64,000 bases of DNA from Rathayibacter sp. VKM Ac-2879 (GTDB lineage Bacteria; Actinomycetota; Actinomycetes; Actinomycetales; Microbacteriaceae): the NCBI RefSeq assembly GCF_015351245.1, contig NZ_JADKSO010000001.1:62001-126000 (forward strand), given 5' to 3'. Below, one piece after another: positions 58,630 to 64,000 of the stretch. A program made the position numbers and the translations under genes. The notes under the pieces were generated by a model that was not told the DNA's origin, did not search any database, and was given only the letters and a program-made list of their open reading frames with translations. How positions within the stretch are numbered: the first letter of the stretch is position 1; each line of letters begins with the position of its first letter.

Positions 58630-58755
58630 GAGGTCCCCTCGGCCGGCGCCCGCGTGTCCGCTGCTCCCGAGAGGGGGGGAGCCGACGATCTGTGCCGCAC
58701 CAAGGCCCCTGTTCGGAGGTCGGTGTGAGCGCCTCCGAGAGCCGACCGTGAGCGC

Positions 58756-60012
58756 ATGCCCCTCTTCACCGCCGTCGCCGCAGAGCTCACCCGCCGCAGC
58801 CTCTTCGCCACTCCCCTTGGCGCGACCCTGCTCACCTCCTCCCCCGCCCCGTCCGACCCGGTGCCGATGTCGGCCGTCGGCTCCCCCGGCGGTGTCGCCG
58901 CGCTCGACGCGACCGGCTCGATCCCCCTCCCGCAACTGCCGGACGAGGTGCTCACCGACACCGGCGAGCGACCCGTCGCCAAGGGCGAGCTGGTCTACAA
59001 CGTGCACGACTACGGAGCGACCGGCGACGGCACGACCGATGACCTGCCGGCCATCGACGCCGCGATCGACGCAGCCGTCGCCTCGTTCGGAGGCGTCGTC
59101 TACTTCCCGCGAGGCATCTACCGCATCGCCGGCTCGATCGGCCGCGCGTCGGGACTCTCGAGCGTCGTCTTCCGCGGCGCAGGCGAGCTCTCGACCCGGG
59201 TGCAGTCGCTGACGAACGCTCCCGTCGTCAGCGGCGCTTTCACCTCCTGCCGTCTCGACAATCTGATCCTCGATGCGAACGGCCTGGGCTCGCCCTGCAT
59301 CTCGGCGCACCTCGACAAGTCGGTGCTCGACTCCCTTCAGCTCTACGGCTGGACCGACTACGGCATGCGCTTGAACGACGGCACCTTCGGCGACCTGGGG
59401 CTGCTCAACCGCATCCAGCGCTGCAGCATCGACCAGTGCACGGGGACCGGAATCTGGGCGAGCTACCGGATGATCGACTCCTGGATCGTCGAGAACAACG
59501 TCGGCGCCAGCTACGCCGACATCTCGGTCGAGGGCGGCCCGTTGCGCATCCTCGGGAACCATCTCGACGGCTCGCCCCAGCTCAATATCGAGCTCCGCGG
59601 CAATCGGAGGATCACGATCGCGAACAACATCATGGAGGGCGCGCGCCGCCAGTCTCTCGTGTACACGATGCCGCCGTGGCTCGACGAGGACCTCGCGCAG
59701 ATCCAGATCGTGGGCAACGCGATCAGCAACGGAGGAAAAGGCGCGGCGAATACCTACCCCGCCATCCAGATCCTCGGAGTCTCGCCGAGCGCGCGCACCG
59801 CCGGCTTCAGCGTCACCGGCAACATCTTCGCCTGCGAGGACGACGGCGCCGGCTGGACGCACTGCGTGGAGGCGGTGAACGCGCGGGCGGTCTCGGTGCT
59901 CGGCAACCAGTGGGCGACCGGGCATCTGAGCGCGCACCCGGTGCGCGCCGTGGGCAGCACTGCCTACGAGGTGATCGGGAACCACGGCGACAACGCGGTG
60001 ACGACGGTCTGA
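58756..60012 (+). CDS. Right-handed beta-helix protein (pectate-lyase-3/GH28-like)
   Basis: 418 aa. TRRSLFATPLGATLLTSS is a twin-arginine-like signal. VYNVHDYGATGDGTTDDLPAIDAAIDAAVASFGGVVYFPRGIYRIAGSI is the hallmark start of pectate_lyase_3/glycosyl hydrolase 28-like folds. The rest shows short repeated strands with Asn ladders (LDNLILDANGLGSPC, VENNVGASYADISVEGG, RITIANNIMEGARR, FSVTGNIFACEDD). Such proteins cut or bind acidic or complex polysaccharides. Divergent from the GGDEF-EAL gene at the edge of the exopolysaccharide locus, so it might act on that polymer; this is inference. Catalytic residues cannot be fixed by eye. Confidence 0.8.
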   Translation: MPLFTAVAAELTRRSLFATPLGATLLTSSPAPSDPVPMSAVGSPGGVAALDATGSIPLPQLPDEVLTDTGERPVAKGELVYNVHDYGATGDGTTDDLPAIDAAIDAAVASFGGVVYFPRGIYRIAGSIGRASGLSSVVFRGAGELSTRVQSLTNAPVVSGAFTSCRLDNLILDANGLGSPCISAHLDKSVLDSLQLYGWTDYGMRLNDGTFGDLGLLNRIQRCSIDQCTGTGIWASYRMIDSWIVENNVGASYADISVEGGPLRILGNHLDGSPQLNIELRGNRRITIANNIMEGARRQSLVYTMPPWLDEDLAQIQIVGNAISNGGKGAANTYPAIQILGVSPSARTAGFSVTGNIFACEDDGAGWTHCVEAVNARAVSVLGNQWATGHLSAHPVRAVGSTAYEVIGNHGDNAVTTV

Positions 60013-60040
60013 CCCGGGGAGCGGAGGTCGGCCGTCGCGC

Positions 60041-60046
60041 TAGCGT
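60041..60046 (+). promoter_or_regulatory. -10 hexamer, leaderless start of MATE transporter
   Basis: TAGCGT ends 6 bases before the GTG at 60053. Confidence 0.55.
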
Positions 60047-60052
60047 CGAGGC

Positions 60053-61363
60053 GTGACCCTGCTGCGACGCGAGCTCGACCGGAGCATCCTCCGCCTGGCC
60101 GTGCCCGCGCTGGGCGCTCTCGTCGCCGAGCCGCTGTTCCTGCTCACCGACTCGGCGCTGGTCGGGCATCTGGGTGCCGTGCCCCTCGCGGGGCTCGCTC
60201 TCGGCGGGGCGGTTCTGCAGACCGTCGTCGGCCTGATGGTCTTCCTCGCCTACAGCACGACGCCCCGCGTCGGACGGGCGCTGGGCGAGGGCGACGAGCG
60301 CCGTGCGGTGGCGGCGGGGATCGACGGCGGCTGGCTCGCGCTGCTGCTCGGCGCGGCGATCGCCGTCGTCGGCGCCGCCGTCGCTCCCTCCGTCATCTCG
60401 CTGTTCGGGGCGGAGGCGGCGGTCGCGGAGGCGGGCACACGCTACCTCGCGGTCAGCATGGCCGGGATCCCTGCGATGCTCGGCGTCTTCGCGCTCACCG
60501 GGCTGCTCCGCGGCTTCCAGGACACCCGCACCCCGCTGGTGATCGCGGCGGCCGGCTTCACGCTGAATGCGGGGCTGAATGCGGCCCTGATCTACGTCGC
60601 CGGCCTGGGGATAACCGGGTCGGCTCTGGGGACGGTGCTTGCGCAGTGGGCGATGTTCGCCGCCTACGCGGTCGTCACGCTCCGGCTCGCCCGGCGGGTG
60701 GGGGCGCCGGTGCGACCGCATCGCGCGGGGCTGCGCTCCTCGGCCGGGTCAGGCGGGTGGATGCTCGTGCGCACCGCGAGCCTTCGGGCGGCGATCGTGC
60801 TCGCCGTCGCGACGGCGACGTCGCTCGGGGCGGAGGAGCTCGGCGCGTTCCAGGTGGCGATGACGCTCTTCTCGACGGTTGCCTTCGCGCTCGACGCTGT
60901 GGCGATCGCAGCGCAGGCGCTCCTCGGGCGCCTCCTCGGCGAGGGCGACCACGAGCGAGCGCGTGCCGTGACGAAACGGTGCGTGACCTGGGGAATCGGC
61001 GCGGGAATCGTCCTCGGAGCCGTCGTAACCGGACTGAGTGGTGTCTTGCCTCTCGTCTTCACGAGCGATCCGGAGGTGGTGCGTCTGCTGCCCCCGACCC
61101 TCGCGGTGGTCGGCCTCACGGCCCCGCTCGGCGGCTTCGTGTTCGTGCTCGACGGCGTGCTGATCGGCGCGGGCGATGGCCGCTATCTCGCACTCAGCGG
61201 TCTCGTGAACCTCGCGATCTTCGCCCCGCTGGCCCTTGCGGCGCCGCTCGCGCCGCCCGAGTGGCGCCTCCTCGCCCTGTGGCTGACCTTCGCCGTGGGG
61301 TTCCTCGGCGCCCGGGCGCTCACCCTCGGCCTGCGCGTGCGCAGCGACGCGTGGCTGCGCTGA
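60053..61363 (+). CDS. MATE family efflux transporter (DinF-like)
   Basis: 436 aa with twelve membrane helices. LDRSILRLAVPALGALVAEPLFLLTDSALVGHLGAVPLAGLALGGAVLQT is the standard MATE start, with P-L-F-L-L-T-D-S-A-x-V-G-H. The second bundle begins with MLVRTASLRAAIVLAVATATSLGAEELGAFQVAMTLFSTVAFALDAVAIAAQALLGRLLGEG. Length and the DinF-type A-x-Q-A-L-L-G-R suggest the DNA-damage-inducible F subgroup, which expels toxic compounds with Na+ or H+. Substrates are unknown. It starts at GTG, appears leaderless, and is convergent with the LacI gene. Confidence 0.92.
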   Translation: MTLLRRELDRSILRLAVPALGALVAEPLFLLTDSALVGHLGAVPLAGLALGGAVLQTVVGLMVFLAYSTTPRVGRALGEGDERRAVAAGIDGGWLALLLGAAIAVVGAAVAPSVISLFGAEAAVAEAGTRYLAVSMAGIPAMLGVFALTGLLRGFQDTRTPLVIAAAGFTLNAGLNAALIYVAGLGITGSALGTVLAQWAMFAAYAVVTLRLARRVGAPVRPHRAGLRSSAGSGGWMLVRTASLRAAIVLAVATATSLGAEELGAFQVAMTLFSTVAFALDAVAIAAQALLGRLLGEGDHERARAVTKRCVTWGIGAGIVLGAVVTGLSGVLPLVFTSDPEVVRLLPPTLAVVGLTAPLGGFVFVLDGVLIGAGDGRYLALSGLVNLAIFAPLALAAPLAPPEWRLLALWLTFAVGFLGARALTLGLRVRSDAWLR

Positions 61364-61427
61364 ACCTCGTCCCGAGGCCTCTGCGCCTGTGGACAGACCT
61401 GGGGACAACTCCGGCTCGCGTCGCGCC

Positions 61428-62528
61428 TCAGCGCGGCGGCGCGCTCGTGTTGCCGCGGTGGAAGACGGCCTCGAAGCACACCGGCTCGGCCTCGTCGCCC
61501 GCGAGCAGCACGATCACCGCTCGCCCCGCCGCACGGCCCTTCTCGACCGCCGGCTGCACCATCGTCGTGAGGTCGTAGCCGCTCGCGAGGCCCGGCACCT
61601 GCACCCCGTCGAAGCCGACCACCGAGAGGTCGTCGGGAACCCGCAGCCCGAGCTGCTCGGCCGCGAGCACGACTCCCGCCGCCAGCAAATCGCTCTGCGC
61701 GACGATCGCGGTCGGAGGCTCGGCCACCCCGAGCAGCGCCAGGCCCGCGGCGAGACCCTCGTCGACCGCGCTCGCCGCCGCCGTGACCGCCACCACCGGG
61801 CCGAAGACGTCGCGCACTCCCCGCAGCCGATCGACCGCCGTGATGCTCGAGCTCGCTTCCCACTCTTCGGGCAGCACTCCGCGCGGACGATCCTTCGCGA
61901 ACGGGAGCGTGACCGCCGCGACCCGGCGATGGCCCAGTTCGTGCAGGTGCTCGGCCAGCGTGCGGCTCGCCTCCCGGTTGTCGAGCGAGACGACGGCCGC
62001 CCCGAGGTCCGAGAGGCCTTCGACCACCACCACCGGCACCCCTCTGCGCTTCAGCACCGCGACGGAGTCGTCGACCGAGGGGCTGCAGCCCACCAGGACC
62101 ATGGCGTCGACCGGAGCCGTCGCGAGCAGGCCCGAGCCCCCCTCCGTGTCGGTGAGGAGGAGGATGCCGGCGTCGACACCGCCGAGCACGTCGGCGATGC
62201 CGTCGAGCATCGCGATCTTGATCGGGTCGCGGAAGGCGTGCAGGACCCGCTCGTCCACGACGACTCCGACGATGCCCGAGCGACCCCGGCGCAGCGACTG
62301 CGCACGAGGATCCGGGCCCGCGTAGTCGAGCTCGGCGGCCGCACGTAGCACGCGCTCGCGCGTCTCGGGTGAGATGGGTCCCCCGCTGAAGGCGAGGGAG
62401 GCGGTCGACGGCGAGACGCCGGCACGGGCGGCGACGCGCGCGAGGGTCGGTCGCAGAGCCTGGAGGGCATGCGGCGGGCGAGGGTCCGGAGCGTCCACGG
62501 CCGGCACGTCGTCAGGCTCTGCGTCCAC
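61428..62528 (-). CDS. LacI-family transcriptional regulator
   Basis: 366 aa. After a 25-residue Pro/Asp-rich tail comes the LacI helix-turn-helix (PTLARVAARAGVSPSTASLAFSGGPISPETRERVLRAAAELDYAGPDPRAQSLRRGRSGIVGVVV), then a periplasmic-binding-protein-like ligand domain with LVGCSPSVDDSVAVLKRRGVPVVVVEG and FDGVQVPGLASGYDLTTMVQP. The usual hinge Leu-Ala is L-R-R-G here. The GTG start is set by GAGGAG upstream. It is divergent from the MFS gene across 174 bases containing two perfect palindromes, so it is likely to repress that transporter and itself. Effector unknown. Confidence 0.9.
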   Translation of the reverse strand: MDAEPDDVPAVDAPDPRPPHALQALRPTLARVAARAGVSPSTASLAFSGGPISPETRERVLRAAAELDYAGPDPRAQSLRRGRSGIVGVVVDERVLHAFRDPIKIAMLDGIADVLGGVDAGILLLTDTEGGSGLLATAPVDAMVLVGCSPSVDDSVAVLKRRGVPVVVVEGLSDLGAAVVSLDNREASRTLAEHLHELGHRRVAAVTLPFAKDRPRGVLPEEWEASSSITAVDRLRGVRDVFGPVVAVTAAASAVDEGLAAGLALLGVAEPPTAIVAQSDLLAAGVVLAAEQLGLRVPDDLSVVGFDGVQVPGLASGYDLTTMVQPAVEKGRAAGRAVIVLLAGDEAEPVCFEAVFHRGNTSAPPR

Positions 62529-62580
62529 GGTTTCTCCTCGTCGGGCGACCACGTCGGCGGCCTCGTGGCGCGCGGGCGCC

Positions 62581-62609
62581 TTGACCGCCTCCGGCGTTCT
62601 GGATAGCTT
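62581..62609 (+). promoter_or_regulatory. Promoter of MFS gene
   Basis: TTGACC (62581-62586) and TAGCTT (62604-62609) with a 17-base spacer. The start point would fall in the palindromes that follow. Confidence 0.45.
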
Positions 62610-62611
62610 AG

Positions 62612-62638
62612 ACCGACGTCGGTCGAATCGATTCGACC
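62612..62638. promoter_or_regulatory. Twin palindromes, candidate LacI-family operators
   Basis: ACCGACGTCGGT (62612-62623) is a perfect 12-bp palindrome and overlaps GGTCGAATCGATTCGACC (62621-62638), a perfect 18-bp palindrome with the central CG typical of LacI-family sites. Confidence 0.7.
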
Positions 62639-62702
62639 CTCTCTTCGCCCCCGTGCCCCGAGGGAGGAGCGATTGCGTCGCGCCCATCCAGGAAGCCCCG
62701 TC

Positions 62703-63938
62703 ATGACCTCCACCACCGCGCTGACCCGCGCCCAGCTCGTCGCCTGGCGCAATGCCGTCTTCACGATCTTCGTGCTCAGCGGGATCTCGATAGCGACCTG
62801 GATCTCGCGCACCCCCGCGATCCGCGACGAGCTGCAGCTCACGACAGCGGGAGTCGGGCTGCTCATCCTCGCGATGTCGATCGGGGCGATCGTCGGCCTC
62901 GCGCTCTCCACGCCGATCCTGGGAGCGCTCGGCGCGCGCCGCGGGATGGCCGCGGGGCTCGTGGTGAGCGCCTCCGGGCTCGCGATCCTCGGCCTCGCGG
63001 CCGACACGGTCGGCGTGCTGCCGCTCGCCTTCGCCGGCATGGTCCTCCTCGGCTTCGGCAATGGTGCCGTCGACGTCATGATGAACGTCGAAGGCGCCGC
63101 CAACGAGGCCGCGTTCGGCACCACCCTGCTCCCCCTCTTCCACGCCTTCTTCAGTCTCGGCACGGTCGCGGGCGCGCTGATGGGCGCGGGTGCCTCCGCC
63201 CTCGCGATCCCTGTCGCGGCACACCTCGGCGTCGTCGGAGCGATCATCGCCGTCACGGCCGTGGTCGCTATCCGTTTCGTGCCGCTGCGGGAGGAGCTCG
63301 ACACCTCGGGCGTCTCGGTGGCGCGCCCCCCGGTGCGCGAACGCGTCGCCGCCTCCCTCGGTGTCTGGCGCGACGGGCGACTCGTGCTCATCGGCATCAT
63401 CATGCTCGGGATGGCCTTCGCGGAGGGCTCGGCGAACGACTGGCTGACCCTCGCGATGGTCGACGGGCATGGCACCGACAAGACCACCGCGGCCATCGTC
63501 TTCGGCGTGTTCGTCGCCGCGATGACGATCGGCCGCGTGATCGGCGGCCCCGTGCTCGACCGGTTCGGCCGCGTGCCCGTGCTGCGGGCCTCGGCGCTGC
63601 TCGCCGTCGTCGGAATCCTGCTCTTCGTGCTCGGGCCGATCGACGCGCTCGTCATCGTCGGAGCGGTCGCCTGGGGGCTCGGCTGCTCGCTCGGCTTCCC
63701 CGTCGGCATGTCCGCCGCGGCGGAGGGACCCCACTCGGCAGCACGCGTCAGCGCGGTCGCCATGCTCGGCTACGTCGCTTTCCTCGTCGGACCTCCCGCG
63801 ATCGGCTTCCTCGGCGAGCACTTCGGCATCCTGAACGCACTGTTCCTGGTGCTCGCGCTGGTCGTGGTCGCCGGCATCGCCTCCCCGGCCGCTCGCAGCA
63901 CCCGCCTCGACGCCCGCGACGAGACTGCCGCCGCCTAG
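62703..63938 (+). CDS. MFS transporter
   Basis: 411 aa with twelve membrane helices. FTIFVLSGISIATWISRTPAIRDELQLTTAGVGLLILAMSIGAIVGL begins the first bundle. The loop LGALGARRGMAAGLVVSASGL is the motif A region, and VDVMMNVEGAANEAAFGTTLLPLFHAFFSLGTVAGALMGA matches the FucP/YbjJ-like group, which includes putative sugar and organic-acid carriers. The second bundle starts GRLVLIGIIMLGMAFAEGSANDWLTLAMVDGHG. Divergent from LacI, which probably controls it. The ATG is used rather than an upstream in-frame codon because it begins MTSTTALTRAQLVAWRNA. Confidence 0.88.
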   Translation: MTSTTALTRAQLVAWRNAVFTIFVLSGISIATWISRTPAIRDELQLTTAGVGLLILAMSIGAIVGLALSTPILGALGARRGMAAGLVVSASGLAILGLAADTVGVLPLAFAGMVLLGFGNGAVDVMMNVEGAANEAAFGTTLLPLFHAFFSLGTVAGALMGAGASALAIPVAAHLGVVGAIIAVTAVVAIRFVPLREELDTSGVSVARPPVRERVAASLGVWRDGRLVLIGIIMLGMAFAEGSANDWLTLAMVDGHGTDKTTAAIVFGVFVAAMTIGRVIGGPVLDRFGRVPVLRASALLAVVGILLFVLGPIDALVIVGAVAWGLGCSLGFPVGMSAAAEGPHSAARVSAVAMLGYVAFLVGPPAIGFLGEHFGILNALFLVLALVVVAGIASPAARSTRLDARDETAAA

Positions 63939-63969
63939 ACGGCGCCCGCGCCGGAGGACGCGCCGTCTA
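63936..63969 (+). terminator. Terminator-like hairpin after MFS gene
   Basis: TAGACGGCGC and GCGCCGTCTA form a perfect 10-bp stem around 14 bases. The left arm starts at the MFS stop codon and the right arm runs into the -10 hexamer of the next gene. Confidence 0.6.
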
Positions 63970-63973
63970 TCCT
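63968..63973 (+). promoter_or_regulatory. -10 hexamer, leaderless start of nucS
   Basis: TATCCT ends 6 bases before the GTG at 63980. Confidence 0.5.
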
Positions 63974-63979
63974 CGTCGG

Positions 63980-64000
63980 GTGCGTCTCGTCATCGCGCGC
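63980..64000 (+). CDS. nucS: Endonuclease NucS, first seven codons
   Basis: GTG then CGT CTC GTC ATC GCG CGC reads MRLVIAR, the invariant start of actinobacterial NucS (MRLVIARCSVDYAGR), the mismatch-specific endonuclease that takes the place of MutSL in this phylum. The rest lies beyond the window. The -10 hexamer 6 bases before the GTG supports the start. Only seven residues can be seen, so the identification rests on this match alone. Confidence 0.55.

Noticed and set aside
56317-58728. Plus-strand 803-codon frame
   Set aside because: It mirrors the GGDEF-EAL gene on the other strand and has no recognisable domain.
58668-58755. A c-di-GMP riboswitch in the gap next to the GGDEF-EAL gene
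   Set aside because: No conserved riboswitch core or tetraloop receptor can be seen, and the message of the GGDEF-EAL gene seems to be leaderless.
61428-63821. Upstream extension of the LacI reading to almost 800 codons
   Set aside because: The extension is antisense to the MFS gene. The GTG at 62528 with GAGGAG gives a normal LacI protein.

Overview
The window is high-GC DNA with dense genes, short intergenic gaps, frequent GTG starts and many 4-base ATGA/GTGA overlaps. Gene content (DUF4012, DUF6421, PspC-type sensor module, F420-type oxidoreductase, ClpS-DUF2017 pair, NucS start, HspR-type HAIR operator, LAxTG sortase signal) points to an actinobacterium. I think family Microbacteriaceae, possibly near Rathayibacter, but the genus is inference. 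No rRNA, tRNA, CRISPR or prophage was seen. It looks like chromosome with one insertion sequence and one recombination scar.

Layout. 1-9.9 kb: ABC exporter start, exonuclease III, small membrane protein, DUF4012 protein, AEC transporter, GNAT, DUF6421 protein, NarL-type two-component pair, and an unknown protein. 10-13.9 kb: threonine aldolase with a lipoprotein, then a scar holding a frameshifted GNAT, a surface-protein repeat relic, an intact ArsR/monooxygenase pair with a palindromic operator, and a mobilisation-protein-like relic. 14-25 kb: lpdA, nitroreductase, a NitT/TauT-type ABC transporter in one operon with an acetyl-CoA-synthetase-like ligase, nadE, a deaminase, a zinc alcohol dehydrogenase and a shortened RadC. 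25-36.7 kb: clpB under a HAIR element, DUF1206 protein, a small DnaA-box cluster, clpS-DUF2017, an LLM oxidoreductase, a methyltransferase, a beta-lactamase-fold protein without its catalytic residues, an M13 peptidase, an NmrA-type reductase and small unknown proteins.

36.7-48.8 kb: Tat-exported, LAxTG-anchored PhoX phosphatase, PAP2 phosphatase, a 1017-bp IS5/IS427-type element with a broken transposase and a monooxygenase passenger gene, a PspC histidine kinase/regulator divergent from a PspC membrane protein, then ubiA divergent from gtrA-dprE1-dprE2. The last group has the order of M. tuberculosis Rv3789-Rv3790-Rv3791 and, with the PAP2 gene, could supply every step from phosphoribose to decaprenyl-phospho-arabinose.

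49-60 kb: an exopolysaccharide locus. A GT2 synthase carries an N-terminal MshEN-like domain (a known c-di-GMP-binding fold). It is in an overlapping operon with a multi-membrane-span transferase-like protein and a BcsB-like protein, next to a GGDEF-EAL protein and a beta-helix protein. I infer c-di-GMP control of the synthase through MshEN rather than PilZ. 60-64 kb: MATE transporter, a LacI regulator divergent from an MFS transporter over paired palindromes, and the first codons of nucS.

A pattern across the window: at least twelve genes have a TAnnnT hexamer ending only 6-7 bases before the start codon, which implies leaderless mRNAs.
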